Below, piece by piece: positions 16,461-25,787 of a DNA stretch of 64,000 bases (within the stretch, counting starts at the first letter, position 1; each line of letters opens with the position of its first letter). Under the pieces are notes generated by a model. The model ran no database searches. It had not been told where the DNA came from and worked only from the letters and a program-made list of their open reading frames with translations. Source of the stretch: Paludibacterium yongneupense DSM 18731 (GTDB lineage Bacteria > Pseudomonadota > Gammaproteobacteria > Burkholderiales > Chromobacteriaceae). The stretch spans positions 62,001 to 126,000 of the forward strand of contig NZ_AUGZ01000008.1 in NCBI RefSeq assembly GCF_000422925.1, read 5' to 3'. Position numbers and translations under genes: made by a program.

Positions 16461-19400
16461 TCAGTGCTTCAGGGAGCGGCCATGCCACAGCAGATAGATC
16501 GTCGGCATGACAAACATTGAAAGCAGGGGGGCGGTGATCATGCCGCCGACTAGCGGGGCGGCGATGCGCTGCATCAGATCGTTGCCGGCGCCGCTGCCGG
16601 CCATCACCGGCAGCAGGCCGGCGACCAGCATGAGTACGGTCATGGTCTTGGGGCGCACGCGAAGCACGGCGCCTTCGACGATGGCCTGCTTCAGTGCCGT
16701 GCGATCGGTGAGGCGACCTTCCGCCCGGAAACGGGCCAGCGCCTGGTCGAGGTAGAGCAGCATGATCACGCCGAATTCGGCGGCGATGCCGGCCAGCGCG
16801 ATAAAGCCGACCGCGACCGCCACCGACATGTTGTAGCCGAGCAGATAGATCAGCCACAGCCCCCCGACCAGCGCGAACGGCAGCGAGGCCATGATCAGCC
16901 CGGCCTGTGCGGCGCGGCGGAAGGTCAGATAGAGCAATAGAAAAATGATCGCCAGCGTGGCGGGAACGACCAGCGTCATCCTTTCTACCGCGCGCTGCAG
17001 ATACTCGAACTGGCCGGACCAGGTGATCGAGTAGCCCGGAGGCAGCTTGACCGTGCCCGCAACGCGCGCCTTGGCCTCGGCGACATACGAACCCAGATCG
17101 CGGCCGTGGATATCGACGTAGACATAGGCGCTTGGTCGCGAGTTATCGCTGCGTATCATGGCCGGTCCGTCCGCGACGCGAATATCGGCCAGCATGGACA
17201 GCGGTATGCTGCCGCCGCCGGGGGCGATGACCGGTAGCGCTCTCAGCGCCTCGAGGCTGTCGCGCAATTCGCGTGGAAAGCGCAGAGAGATCGGGTAGCG
17301 TTCCAGGCCTTCCACCGTCGAACCGATTTGTTCGCCACCGATCCCGCTGGCGATCGTTTCCTGGATTTCGGCGATGTTCAGCCCGTAACGCGCCGCAGCC
17401 GCGCGGTCGATATCGACGGTGACATAACGGCCGTTGCCGAGACGCTCGGCGCTGGCCGAAGACGTGCCCGCCACGCCTTTGACGCTGCGTTCTATCTCTT
17501 GCGCCAGGCGGCCGATCACGCCCAGATCCGGTCCCGATACCTTGATGCCGACCGGGGTCTTGATCCCGGTCGCCAGCATATCGGTACGGTTGCGTATCGG
17601 TTGCACCCAGACATTGGAGAGTCCGGCGACGCGGACCTTGCCGTCGAGCTCGGCGATCAAGCTGTCGGTCGTCATGCCGGGACGCCATTCGCTTTTCGGC
17701 TTGAGCGCGATCGAGGTTTCGAACATCTCCAGCGGTGCCGGGTCAGTCGCCGTCTCGGCGCGTCCGGCCTTGCCGGTCACGCGTTCGACTTCGGGCACGC
17801 TGGCGATCAGGCGGTCGGTGATCTGCAATAGCTCGCGCGCCTTTCCCGCCGACAGCCCTGGCTGCGCGGTGGGCATATACAACAGGTCGCCCTCGTCCAG
17901 CGGGGGCAGGAATTCGCTGCCCAGGCGGTGAAGCGGCCATGCGGTGGCCAGCAGCATCGCCGCCGCCAATGCGAGCGTGCCGATCGGGTGCTTCAATACC
18001 CAGTCTATGGCTGGCCGGTAGAGGCGGACCAGGATCCGATTGATCGGGTTGTCATGCTCGCTGCGGATTTTGCCGCGAATGAACAGTGCCATCAGCACCG
18101 GCACCAGGGTCACCGACAAGCCGGCCGACGCCGCCATGGCATAGGTCTTGGTGAAGGCGAGCGGCGAGAACAGCCGCCCCTCTTGCGACTCCAGGGTGAA
18201 GATGGGCACGAAGCTGACGGTGATGATCAGCAGGCTGAAGAACAGAGCCGGCCCGACCTCGGCTGCCGCCTGCGACATCAGGCGCAGGCGGGTGGCGGTG
18301 TCGGGTTCGTGCGGTCCGTGCCGATGTTTCCAGGCTTCCAGATGCTTGTGCGCGTTCTCCGTCATCACGACGGCGCCGTCGACCATGGCGCCGATGGCGA
18401 TGGCGATGCCGCCGAGCGACATGATGTTGGCGTTGATGCCCTGGTATCGCATCACGATGAAGGCGATCAGGACCCCGAGCGGCAGCGACAGAATGGATAC
18501 CAGGCTGGAGCGCAGGTGGAACAGAAACAGTACGCAAACCAGCGCGACGGTGACGAACTCCTCGATCAACTTGTGCGACAGATTGTCGACAGCGTTTTCG
18601 ATCAGGCGCGAGCGGTCGTAGACCGGCACCAGCTCCACGCCCGGCGGCAGGCTTTTCTTGAGCTCCTCCAGCCGCTCCTTGACCCGGCGTATCGTGCCAT
18701 CCGCGTTTTTGCCGGCGCGCAGAATCACCACGCCGCCGACCGTCTCGCCGTTGCCGTTCATTTCTTCGATGCCGCGGCGCATCTCGGGGCCGACCTGGAC
18801 CGTGGCGACGTCGCCAAGACGGATCGGTGTGGCGTTTGCCGTGGTCTGCAGCACGATGTTGCGGATGTCGTCGAGCGATTTCAGATAACCGCTGGCGCGC
18901 ACCATATACTCGGCTTCGCCCATTTCCAGCACCGAACCGCCGACTTCGTTGTTCGACTTGCGAATCGCTTCGGCGACGGCGGACAGGCTGATGCGGTAGG
19001 CGCGCAGGCGCTCGGGTTGCAGCACGATCTGGTACTCGCGCACCATGCCGCCGACGGTGGCCACTTCGGCGACGCCGGGCACGCTGCGCAGCTCGTATTT
19101 GAGGAAAAAATCCTGAATCGAGCGCAGTTGCGCGAGATCGTGTCCGCCGCTGCGGTCGACCAGCGCGTACTGGTAGATCCAGCCGACCCCGGTGGCATCG
19201 GGGCCTATCCCGGGCTTGACGTCGGCAGGCAGCCTGGCCGCCGCCTGGTTCAGGTATTCGAGCACCCGCGAACGCGCCCAGTACAGATCGGTGCCGTCGT
19301 CGAACAGGACATAGACGTAGGAATCACCGAAAAATGAAAAGCCGCGCACCGCCTTGGCGCCCGGTACCGACATCATGGTGGTGGTGAGCGGATAGGTGAT

Positions 19401-19592
19401 CTGGTCCTCGACCACGCGCGGCGCGCGGCCGGGCGCGCTGGTCTTGATGATGACCTGTACATCGGACAAATCGGGTAGCGCGTCCAGCGGCGTGGTCTTG
19501 ACCGCCCACACGCCGAGACCGGCGAGCAGGATGGCGACGATCAGCACCATGAAGCGGTTGCGTATCGACCAGTGGATCAGGCGTGCGATCAT
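16461..19592 (-). CDS. cusA: Copper/silver RND efflux permease CusA
   Basis: 1043-aa heavy-metal RND (HME) permease that exports Cu(I)/Ag(I) across the envelope with CusB and an outer-membrane channel. It starts [17 protein letters not shown], close to CusA/CzcA proteins, and its length matches E. coli CusA (1047). Visible family features are [17 protein letters not shown], the proton-relay Asp in [14 protein letters not shown], and the C-terminal [12 protein letters not shown]. The start is the ATG at 19592, overlapping cusB by 4 bp; a longer upstream frame is only a reading of cusB in another frame. Clustered Met residues and linkage to DUF411 and Met-rich proteins favour copper/silver over cobalt/zinc/cadmium. 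Confidence 0.93.
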   Translation of the reverse strand: MIARLIHWSIRNRFMVLIVAILLAGLGVWAVKTTPLDALPDLSDVQVIIKTSAPGRAPRVVEDQITYPLTTTMMSVPGAKAVRGFSFFGDSYVYVLFDDGTDLYWARSRVLEYLNQAAARLPADVKPGIGPDATGVGWIYQYALVDRSGGHDLAQLRSIQDFFLKYELRSVPGVAEVATVGGMVREYQIVLQPERLRAYRISLSAVAEAIRKSNNEVGGSVLEMGEAEYMVRASGYLKSLDDIRNIVLQTTANATPIRLGDVATVQVGPEMRRGIEEMNGNGETVGGVVILRAGKNADGTIRRVKERLEELKKSLPPGVELVPVYDRSRLIENAVDNLSHKLIEEFVTVALVCVLFLFHLRSSLVSILSLPLGVLIAFIVMRYQGINANIMSLGGIAIAIGAMVDGAVVMTENAHKHLEAWKHRHGPHEPDTATRLRLMSQAAAEVGPALFFSLLIITVSFVPIFTLESQEGRLFSPLAFTKTYAMAASAGLSVTLVPVLMALFIRGKIRSEHDNPINRILVRLYRPAIDWVLKHPIGTLALAAAMLLATAWPLHRLGSEFLPPLDEGDLLYMPTAQPGLSAGKARELLQITDRLIASVPEVERVTGKAGRAETATDPAPLEMFETSIALKPKSEWRPGMTTDSLIAELDGKVRVAGLSNVWVQPIRNRTDMLATGIKTPVGIKVSGPDLGVIGRLAQEIERSVKGVAGTSSASAERLGNGRYVTVDIDRAAAARYGLNIAEIQETIASGIGGEQIGSTVEGLERYPISLRFPRELRDSLEALRALPVIAPGGGSIPLSMLADIRVADGPAMIRSDNSRPSAYVYVDIHGRDLGSYVAEAKARVAGTVKLPPGYSITWSGQFEYLQRAVERMTLVVPATLAIIFLLLYLTFRRAAQAGLIMASLPFALVGGLWLIYLLGYNMSVAVAVGFIALAGIAAEFGVIMLLYLDQALARFRAEGRLTDRTALKQAIVEGAVLRVRPKTMTVLMLVAGLLPVMAGSGAGNDLMQRIAAPLVGGMITAPLLSMFVMPTIYLLWHGRSLKH

Positions 19593-20899
19593 GGTTTCAC
19601 CCCTGCGCTGCCGGCGGCGTCGAGTGTGTCGAGGCCGTGTTGCAGATTGCTTTCCGAATCGAGCAGGAACTGGCCGGAGGCGACAATGCGCTGACCGGCG
19701 GCAAGCCCGCTCAGGATTTCGGTGCGTCCGCCCGCTTCGCGCCCGGCGACAACGGCGACCGGCGCGAACTGCCCGTTCTCGCGCGCCAGTACGACCAGGG
19801 TGCGGCGACCGGTGCGGATCACCGCCTCGCTCGGCACGAGCAGATGCGGCCGGCTGTCCGAGTTGAAGGCCAGTTTGGCCAGCATGCCGGGCTTGAGCTG
19901 CCCGCCGGGGTTGGCCACGCTGACGCGCAGCGGCAGGGTGCGGCTGTCGGGGTTCAACTGCGGCAGCACCGCTTCGACCTTGCCGTGCAGGGTTTGCCCC
20001 GGCCATGCGGGGAATGTCACGGCCACGCTGTCGCCGCTCTTGACGCGAGCGCTATCGTTTTCCAGCAGTTCGCCGACAATCCACACCCGGTCCAGATTGG
20101 CCAGCGTCAGCAAGGGTTGGCCGGCTTCGAGCCGGGCGCCGGGGCGGGTGAACACTTCGGTGACGGCCCCGCTTTGCGGCGCGGTGACGCTGACTTGTCC
20201 GCCGGCGGCGACGCCCCAGGTCGCCAGCCTTTGCCGTGCGGCCCGGCTCAGCGCCGCATCGCCTTGCGCGAGCGCCAGTTCGGCGGCCATCTGCCTCGCT
20301 TCCGGCGAGGCAATGCTGGCGATGGTCGTTCCGGCGCGCACCGTTTCCGAAACGGCGCGTATCGGCATGGAGCTCACCCAGCCTCCCATTTTGCTGATGA
20401 CGGTCACAACGCGGCGGTCGTCGATCTTGACTGTCCCCACCACCGCGAGCGTGTCGTCAAGGCGGGCGGATTGCACCTCGGCGTAACGGACTGCGCTGTG
20501 CTGCAGCGTCGCCGGTGCAATCGCCACCTCGCCCGGCAGCGCGGTCGCGCTGTCCTGGGCATAGACGGGCACCAGATCCATGTCCATCAGCGGCGATTTG
20601 CCGGGTTTGGCGTAGTGCGAACCCGCTTGCATCGGATCGGTCCAGTAGGCGATGCGGCGCGCGGGCCGGCTTTTCGCCGCCGCGGTTTCGTCATACTTCG
20701 GCAGCAGGTCCATGCCCATATCCGGCGATTTCCCTGCATGGTCGTAATGCGTGTCCGGGGCCATCGGGTCGTACCAGTACAGTATCTTGCGTGCCGGCGC
20801 GGTCTGTGCCGGTGCGGCGGCAGGGAACGCGCGCCAGGCGATGACGGCGGACGCGGCGACAGCGGCGGCCAGCGAAGCGGCCAGAATTTTCTTGTTCAT
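19589..20899 (-). CDS. cusB: Cus membrane fusion protein with two N-terminal metal-binding motifs
   Basis: 436-aa periplasmic adaptor for CusA. After a signal/anchor segment it carries two tandem heavy-metal-binding motifs: [14 protein letters not shown]...[14 protein letters not shown] (residues about 39-68) and [14 protein letters not shown]...[14 protein letters not shown] (about 83-112). Most CusB-like adaptors have one. The barrel-sandwich and beta-barrel parts follow ([35 protein letters not shown]). A good Shine-Dalgarno (AAGGA, spacing 7) precedes the ATG. It is 10 bp downstream of the outer-membrane gene and overlaps cusA by 4 bp. Confidence 0.92.
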   Translation of the reverse strand: MNKKILAASLAAAVAASAVIAWRAFPAAAPAQTAPARKILYWYDPMAPDTHYDHAGKSPDMGMDLLPKYDETAAAKSRPARRIAYWTDPMQAGSHYAKPGKSPLMDMDLVPVYAQDSATALPGEVAIAPATLQHSAVRYAEVQSARLDDTLAVVGTVKIDDRRVVTVISKMGGWVSSMPIRAVSETVRAGTTIASIASPEARQMAAELALAQGDAALSRAARQRLATWGVAAGGQVSVTAPQSGAVTEVFTRPGARLEAGQPLLTLANLDRVWIVGELLENDSARVKSGDSVAVTFPAWPGQTLHGKVEAVLPQLNPDSRTLPLRVSVANPGGQLKPGMLAKLAFNSDSRPHLLVPSEAVIRTGRRTLVVLARENGQFAPVAVVAGREAGGRTEILSGLAAGQRIVASGQFLLDSESNLQHGLDTLDAAGSAGVKP

Positions 20900-20909
20900 C
20901 TTCGTATCC

Positions 20910-22142
20910 TTAGCGGTCGTTGCCGGCCGGGTCGAAATAGTCCAGCGCCAAGCGCGCCCGCTCGCGCTGGTAGCGCATTTCCAGCAGTTTCATCGCGTCG
21001 TCGATGGCGTTTTCGCGCGCCTCTTGCACCTGGGCCAGGGCCCCCGCTCCGCTGGCATAAGCGGCGAGGCGGGTGTCGACCAGGCGTGCGGAGCGGGCGT
21101 TCAGACCCGGTTCGAGCAAGGCGAGTCGGCTATCCAGGCTCTTCCAATCGGCGTAGGCCGCGAGCAGGCCGGCGCGCAGTTCGCGCCAGGCGGCTTCGCG
21201 CTCTGCTTCCGCCGCCGCGGCATCCAGCGTGCGCGCCTGGTATTGGCGGTCCTGGCGCCGGACGGAGAGGATGGGAAGGTTGAAGCTGACCAAGGCGGTG
21301 AGGGTATTGGGCATGCCGGGAGTCCGCGCTCGTCCGTAGGACAACTCGACATCCCAGTCCGGTTTTTTGGCTTCGCGTGCGAGTTCGGCCGCTTTGGCGG
21401 CGATGGCGATGCCGACGTCGCGGGTCTGTATGGCCGGGTGGCGCGCGAGCCGGCTCTCCAGGGCGAGCAAGGAGGGGGGCGGCGCTTGATGCGGCAAGCT
21501 GTCTGGCAGGTCGACCGTGCCGAACCAGCGTTCGGCCTGGGCGTCGGCGCGGACCTGATCGGCGCGGGTCGCGGCGATGCGATCTTCCAGCAGCAGGCGT
21601 GTCCGGGCGACGAGCTCGCTGTCGACCAGACCGGCGCGGCCGGCGGCCAGTGCCAGGCGTTGCGCGCCGGCGCGCCGATCGAGCTCGCCCAACTGGCGCG
21701 CCAGCAGCTTGAGTTGAGCGCGCGGATAAACGGCATCGAGCCAGGCCTGGGCCGCATCGCGGCTCAGGGTCAGACGCATCAATTCGCCGTCGCGCCGCAT
21801 TTTTTCGGCGCCGAGACGGCCGCTTTGCGCGGCCAGTTCGGTTTTGCGCCCGCCGGGCACCCTCTGTTCGATGCCGATTACATCCATGGTCTGGTCGTTG
21901 GCGCGCAAGGTAGCGATCGGCAGCTTTTCTTCGCCGAACCTGAGCTGGGGATCGGGCCATTGCCCTGCGGCGATGGCGTCCTGCTCCTGGGCCTGGCTAG
22001 CCGAATCGAGTGCCGACAGCTGCGGCGCCCGGCGCAGCGCAAGGGTGCGGGCCGTGTCGAGATCGAGGGGCGCGGCGGATGCCTGCAGTGCGAGCACGGC
22101 CGCGCCGCATGCTGCCGCGAGCAAGCGGTATGAAGTCTTCAT
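20910..22142 (-). CDS. cusC: TolC-family outer-membrane channel of the Cus system
   Basis: 410-aa outer-membrane efflux protein with a signal peptide (MKTSYRLLAAACGAAVLALQASA). Long amphipathic helices contain the TolC-family repeat features AAGQWPDPQLRFG and YPRAQLKLLARQLGEL. It is shorter than E. coli CusC (about 460) and has no lipobox Cys, so it belongs to the CzcC/TolC side of the family; the symbol reflects operon position. The start at 22142 has GGGAG upstream; a 21-residue upstream extension has no support. It lies 16 bp after the DUF411 gene in the same operon. Confidence 0.88.
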   Translation of the reverse strand: MKTSYRLLAAACGAAVLALQASAAPLDLDTARTLALRRAPQLSALDSASQAQEQDAIAAGQWPDPQLRFGEEKLPIATLRANDQTMDVIGIEQRVPGGRKTELAAQSGRLGAEKMRRDGELMRLTLSRDAAQAWLDAVYPRAQLKLLARQLGELDRRAGAQRLALAAGRAGLVDSELVARTRLLLEDRIAATRADQVRADAQAERWFGTVDLPDSLPHQAPPPSLLALESRLARHPAIQTRDVGIAIAAKAAELAREAKKPDWDVELSYGRARTPGMPNTLTALVSFNLPILSVRRQDRQYQARTLDAAAAEAEREAAWRELRAGLLAAYADWKSLDSRLALLEPGLNARSARLVDTRLAAYASGAGALAQVQEARENAIDDAMKLLEMRYQRERARLALDYFDPAGNDR

Positions 22143-22158
22143 GTCGTCTCCCGTCGCG

Positions 22159-22602
22159 TCAGCGTTGTGCGTAGAGCGAGGTCTTGCCGTTGCGCTCGAA
22201 GGCAATGACTTGCCACGGTCCGGCTTTGACGCCGGGGACTTCCATGCCCGGTGCCCCGGCCGGCATGCCGGGGACGGCCAGCCCGGCGATGGCGGGCCTG
22301 TCGCGCAGGACTTTCGCGATCAGCCCGGACGGGACGTGTCCTTCGAAGACATAGCCGCCGATCACGGCGCTGTGGCAGGAGCGCAGAGCGGCCGGGACGC
22401 GGTAGCGGTTTTTGATGGGGCTGGTATCGTCCATCTCCACGGTGTGGAGGACACGATTTTGCCCGCCGAGGGTGGCGGACCATTTTTCGCAGCAGACGCA
22501 GCCGCGATTTTTATAGACAGTGATGTCGTCGGAAGCAGCGTAGACGAGGGGGGTGAGCGTCAGCAACAGGCTGACGCTCGCAATCGTTTGCAGGCGTGGC
22601 AT
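22159..22602 (-). CDS. DUF411 metal-binding protein
   Basis: 147-aa periplasmic protein of the DUF411 family, widely found in copper-resistance loci. A signal peptide (MPRLQTIASVSLLLTLTPLVYA) precedes the domain with the thioredoxin-like motif YKNRGCVCCEKW (Cys at about 35, 37 and 38), RVPAALRSCHSAVIGGYVFEGHVP and a Met/Pro segment (GLAVPGMPAGAPGMEVPG). The cysteine cluster and the Cys-His pair probably bind copper. No strong Shine-Dalgarno is visible before the ATG. It sits between the leader gene and cusC on the minus strand. Confidence 0.88.
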   Translation of the reverse strand: MPRLQTIASVSLLLTLTPLVYAASDDITVYKNRGCVCCEKWSATLGGQNRVLHTVEMDDTSPIKNRYRVPAALRSCHSAVIGGYVFEGHVPSGLIAKVLRDRPAIAGLAVPGMPAGAPGMEVPGVKAGPWQVIAFERNGKTSLYAQR

Positions 22603-22742
22603 GGTGATATCCGATCCGGAGTCGGTTGCACGTATCCGGTGCCGCCGGCGCTTGCCGGCGGACCGATCAAGGGACGGAGGGCGAACGCAGGGCGCGCGCG
22701 CAGCGCGCGAGCGGGCTCGCAGCTACCGTCGGATGAATGCGA

Positions 22743-23048
22743 TCAGACTCTGGGTGGACGTTCGGGAGGAGCCCGGGTCGGCGAAGGGGGCGTCGCTACG
22801 AGCGCGATCAGCGGCGTCGACACGGCGGGCACGACAGACAATGCCTGTGCCGGCAGCGTACCGGGGTGCAACTGGCAGCAATCGCCATCCATGTGGCCGG
22901 GGGCGGTCTGGTCATGGCCGGAAGTGCCGTGCGTGCTGCAGGAAGCATGGATCTGCGTCTGAAGATGCGCGAACTCCATCGCTCTTGCGTGCAGGGGCAA
23001 AAGGGCGACGGCGAGCAACAGATAGAAAACACGCAGACACTTCAGCAT
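22743..23048 (-). CDS. Small His/Cys/Met-containing secreted protein, CopL-like, leading the Cus operon
   Basis: 101-aa exported protein: signal peptide MLKCLRVFYLLLAVALLPLHARA, then a short region rich in potential Cu ligands (QIHASCSTHGTSGHD, GHMDGDCCQLHPG), then an Ala/Pro-rich tail. Size, layout and position at the head of a copper operon resemble CopL, the metal-responsive leader protein of xanthomonad cop operons. This is analogy, not proven homology. A TATAAT box at 23060-23055 ends only 6 bases before the ATG, so the transcript may begin at the start codon. A 140-bp gap follows before the DUF411 gene. Without this start codon the signal peptide would be lost. Confidence 0.7.
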   Translation of the reverse strand: MLKCLRVFYLLLAVALLPLHARAMEFAHLQTQIHASCSTHGTSGHDQTAPGHMDGDCCQLHPGTLPAQALSVVPAVSTPLIALVATPPSPTRAPPERPPRV

Positions 23049-23054
23049 GGGCCG

Positions 23055-23084
23055 ATTATAGGCTGCGGCTGCGGCGTGCAGCAA
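23055..23084 (-). promoter_or_regulatory. Promoter of the Cus operon
   Basis: On the minus strand, -10 TATAAT (23060-23055) and a weak -35 TTGCTG (23084-23079) with an 18-base spacer. An 18-20 base spacer with a good -10 is common at MerR/CueR-type metal promoters, but no clear dyad was found between the boxes. Confidence 0.45.
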
Positions 23085-23123
23085 GCGCCGGATTGACAGC
23101 GCCGGGAGCGCGTGCCAAGGTGG

Positions 23124-23220
23124 CGCTTCGCTCGGGGTGCCGGATCGTTCCGGCTGAGAGTCGGCGTCTTCGTCGTCAACCCGTTGAACCTGAACTGGGT
23201 CGTGCCAGCGTAGGGAAGCG
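23124..23220 (+). ncRNA. TPP riboswitch (THI element)
   Basis: All conserved blocks are present in order: CGGGGTGCC (23133-23141), GGCTGAGA, ACCCGTTGAACCTGA and GCCAGCGTAGGGAA, ending at 23217. Closing stem P1 is CGCTTC (23124-23129) with GAAGCG (23215-23220). It lies 72 bp upstream of thiM, whose product belongs to thiamine salvage. A TTGACA at 23093-23098 is a candidate -35 box. Confidence 0.95.
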
Positions 23221-23271
23221 GTGTCTCCGGCGCCGAACGGCGCCCGCCCCGACCGCCCCTGGTCCGTCCCC

Positions 23272-23285
23272 TTCCTGAACAGGAA
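23272..23285 (+). promoter_or_regulatory. Hairpin covering the thiM ribosome-binding site
   Basis: TTCCTG (23272-23277) can pair with CAGGAA (23280-23285), which contains the thiM Shine-Dalgarno AGGA. This suggests that TPP binding controls translation rather than termination. No T-rich terminator lies between riboswitch and gene. The stem is short, so this is a tentative reading. Confidence 0.4.
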
Positions 23286-23292
23286 CCTGGAC

Positions 23293-24144
23293 ATGTCTGA
23301 CGTTTCATCCGTTTCATCCCGCGCCATCGATGCGATCTGGCAGGATATCTGCGCCGTGCGTTCCGGCGCGCCGCTCGTGCACAGCATCACCAATCTGGTT
23401 GTGATGGCGGTCAACGCCAATGCCCTGCTGGCTGCCGGCGCCGCGCCGGTGATGGCGCATGCCTTGCCCGAGGTCGGCGACATGGCTCGCCTGGCCGGTG
23501 CGCTGGTCGTCAATATCGGGACCCTGGAGCCGGAGTGGGTGGACTCGATGGAAGCGGCCATGTGCGCGGCCCGCGATGCGGGCAAGCCCATCGTGCTCGA
23601 CCCGGTCGGGGCAGGCGCCACCGCCTACCGCAACCAGGTTCTGGCACGGCTGCTGGCTGCCGTATCGCCGACGGTCATCCGGGGCAATGCCTCCGAAATC
23701 ATGGCGCTGGCCGGGCAGGCTGCCGCCGCGCGCGGCGTAGACAGCCAGGATGCGTCGAGTGCGGCGCTGGAAGCTGCGCGAGCGTTGGCGCAGGCGCATA
23801 ATGCCGTGGTCTGCGTCAGCGGCGCCACCGACTATGTGCTCGACGGCAGCGGCCGTTGCGCCGCCTTGTCCAACGGCGACGTGTGGATGACGCGCATGAC
23901 CGGCACCGGCTGCTCCGCCAGTGCCCTGGTCGGCGCGTTTTGTGCGGTGCAGGGCGACCCCTGGCGCGCCACGGTCTCGGCGATGAGCCTGACCGCGCTG
24001 GCGGGCGAGCTGGGCGCGCGACGCGCGCGTGCTGCCGGGCTCGGGGTCGGCAGCCTGCAAGCCTTGTGGCTGGATGCGCTGCAGGGTCTTTCTCGCGACG
24101 AGCTGGTCTCGTTGCTGCGTATGGAGGGTTTTCGGAATGAGTGA
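23293..24144 (+). CDS. thiM: Hydroxyethylthiazole kinase ThiM
   Basis: 283-aa ribokinase-fold enzyme that phosphorylates 4-methyl-5-(2-hydroxyethyl)thiazole in the thiamine salvage pathway. Motifs seen are VHSITNLVVMAVNANALLA, VLDPVGAGATAYR (substrate/Mg region), RGNASEIMALAG and the anion hole with catalytic Cys in MTGTGCSASALVGAF. The ATG at 23293 is the first in frame after AGGA; an upstream GTG at 23221 would extend the protein into the riboswitch leader and is rejected. It overlaps thiE by 8 bp and is under the TPP riboswitch. No thiD is present here. Confidence 0.93.
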   Translation: MSDVSSVSSRAIDAIWQDICAVRSGAPLVHSITNLVVMAVNANALLAAGAAPVMAHALPEVGDMARLAGALVVNIGTLEPEWVDSMEAAMCAARDAGKPIVLDPVGAGATAYRNQVLARLLAAVSPTVIRGNASEIMALAGQAAAARGVDSQDASSAALEAARALAQAHNAVVCVSGATDYVLDGSGRCAALSNGDVWMTRMTGTGCSASALVGAFCAVQGDPWRATVSAMSLTALAGELGARRARAAGLGVGSLQALWLDALQGLSRDELVSLLRMEGFRNE

Positions 24145-24766
24145 ATTGATGGCCGCGACAGGTTTGTACCTGGTGGCCGCGCGCAACGCCTGTCGCGGGC
24201 GCGACCTGCTCGATGTCGTCGGTCAGGCGGTGCTGGGCGGCGTCGGTTGCGTGCAGTTGCGTGAAAAGAATCTGGCGACACGCGATTTCGTCGAGTGCGC
24301 GCGCGCGCTCAAGGCCTTGCTTGCGCCTTGCAAGGTGCCGCTGATCATCAACGATCGCCTCGATATCGCACTCGTCTGCGGTGCCGATGGCCTGCATATC
24401 GGGCAGCAGGATCTCGCCGTCGAGGATGCGCGGCGCTGGCTGCCGCCGGGAAGCTGGCTGGGATTGACCGTGAATTCGGTCGCCGAGGCCCAGGCGGCCA
24501 CCGCTCTGGATGTCGACTATCTCGGCGTCGGCCCGGTTTTCCCCACGGCGACCAAGACCGATGCCAGCCCGCCGCTGGGGCTGGAGGGCTTTGCCGCGGT
24601 GCGTGCGGCCAGCACCCTGCCGCTGATCGCCATCGGCGGCATCGACCGCGATAATGCGCGCTCTCTGTTCGCCGCCGGCGCCGACGGCCTGGCGGTGGTC
24701 AGTGCGATCTGCAGCGATTCCGATCCCCGCGCTGCCGCCTCGGCATTGCTGGCCTGCCGCCTATAA
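24137..24766 (+). CDS. thiE: Thiamine-phosphate synthase ThiE
   Basis: 209-aa TIM-barrel enzyme that couples hydroxymethylpyrimidine diphosphate with thiazole phosphate to give thiamine phosphate. Family motifs are GGVGCVQLREKNL, LIINDRLDIAL, GADGLHIGQQDL, YLGVGPVFPTATKTDA and IAIGGI. The start ATG at 24137 overlaps the end of thiM and is translationally coupled to it. The 3' end overlaps the convergent LysR gene by 6 bp. Confidence 0.93.
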   Translation: MSELMAATGLYLVAARNACRGRDLLDVVGQAVLGGVGCVQLREKNLATRDFVECARALKALLAPCKVPLIINDRLDIALVCGADGLHIGQQDLAVEDARRWLPPGSWLGLTVNSVAEAQAATALDVDYLGVGPVFPTATKTDASPPLGLEGFAAVRAASTLPLIAIGGIDRDNARSLFAAGADGLAVVSAICSDSDPRAAASALLACRL

Positions 24767-25684
24767 GCGCCGGTAGCCGGGGTGGTCCGGCGGCACCAGC
24801 TCGAGTGCGAGAAAGTCGATGAAGCGGCGCACGGACGGGACCAGGCCGCGGCGCGAGGGGAAGGCGACATGCAGGATGCCGCCCGGAATGCGGTAGTCGG
24901 GCAGCAATACCTCGAGGCGTCCGTCCTGCAGCGCGTCGTTGCAAACCAGTCGCGGCAGGATGGCGGCGCCGATGCCGCCGAGCGCGGCGTCGCGCAAAAC
25001 CAGCAGGTCGTCGGTCATCAAGCGCGGGGCTTCGATTTGCAGGTGGGTCTCGTGACCGTCCGGATCGAGAAATGCCCAGTGTCCGCGGCCGTCCGGGCGG
25101 GACATCGACAGCCAGGGCATGTTTTTCAGATCCGCCGGCAAGGCCGGTCGGCCGTGGGCGGCGATCAGGTCCGGGCTCGCGACCATGACCTCCTGGGCCA
25201 CGCCTAGCGGCCGGGCCACCAGATGTCCGCTATCCTCGATCACCGTCCGTACGCGCAGGGCGACATCGATGCCTTCCTCGATCAGATCGATGCGGCGGTT
25301 GCTGGCTTCCAGGGTGATGCGCACGTGCGGATTCGCGCTCATGAAGCGCGGCAGAATCGGACCGAGCAGATTCTTGGCCAGCAGTTCCGGGCAACTGACG
25401 CGCACGAGGCCGCGCGGTTCGGCGCTCGCGCGCGCGATGGTTTCTTCAGCCGCTTCCGCTTCGGCCAATACCGCCTGGCAGTGCTGATAGTAGGCGCTGC
25501 CGACTTCAGTCAGTGCCAGCTTGCGTGTGGTGCGATGCAGCAGGCGCACGCCCAGGCGTTCTTCCAGTTCGGCGACCCGGCGCGACAAGCGGGATTTGGG
25601 AATGCCGAGCAGACGGCTGGCCGCCATGAACCCCGAATGTTCCACAACTTTGGCGAAGAAAAAGAGGTCGTTGAGATCTTGCAT
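24761..25684 (-). CDS. LysR-family regulator, divergent from azoR
   Basis: 307-aa LysR-type transcription factor. The N-terminal winged helix-turn-helix is at residues about 3-60 (FFAKVVEHSGFMAASRLLGIPKSRLSRRVAELEERLG) and the effector-binding domain fills the rest. It is close to the group that begins MQDLNDLFFFAKVV, often paired with oxidoreductase or drug-response genes. It probably controls itself and azoR through the dyad at 25688-25709 just before its start (inference). The inducer is unknown; quinones or electrophiles are the usual signals for azoR partners. Confidence 0.9.
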   Translation of the reverse strand: MQDLNDLFFFAKVVEHSGFMAASRLLGIPKSRLSRRVAELEERLGVRLLHRTTRKLALTEVGSAYYQHCQAVLAEAEAAEETIARASAEPRGLVRVSCPELLAKNLLGPILPRFMSANPHVRITLEASNRRIDLIEEGIDVALRVRTVIEDSGHLVARPLGVAQEVMVASPDLIAAHGRPALPADLKNMPWLSMSRPDGRGHWAFLDPDGHETHLQIEAPRLMTDDLLVLRDAALGGIGAAILPRLVCNDALQDGRLEVLLPDYRIPGGILHVAFPSRRGLVPSVRRFIDFLALELVPPDHPGYRRL

Positions 25685-25687
25685 AAG

Positions 25688-25709
25688 ATTGTCTCACCAG
25701 TAGGACAAT
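25688..25709. promoter_or_regulatory. LysR-type operator between the regulator and azoR
   Basis: Inverted repeat ATTGTC-N10-GACAAT, which fits the T-N11-A rule for LysR sites. It sits 3 bp before the regulator start. A direct repeat CGATTTTAG occurs at 25715-25723 and 25734-25742, nearer azoR. Confidence 0.6.
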
Positions 25710-25787
25710 AAGTTCGATTTTAGCCGTCTAGTGCGATTTTAGTCGCAGATTTATAGTGCATTCCATTGTGACTGAAAGGACATGCAC

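Noticed and set aside
17928-19337. 469-codon open frame opposite cusA
   Set aside because: Low-complexity Asp/His/Arg/Gln product typical of antisense frames in GC-rich genes.
16461-20006. Longer cusA starting inside cusB
   Set aside because: The extra 138 residues are cusB read in another frame. The ATG at 19592 gives the family N-terminus and a 4-bp overlap.
23221-23292. GTG start that would extend thiM by 24 residues
   Set aside because: It lies directly at the riboswitch 3' edge, has no ribosome site, and the extension is Pro/Arg-rich without family match.
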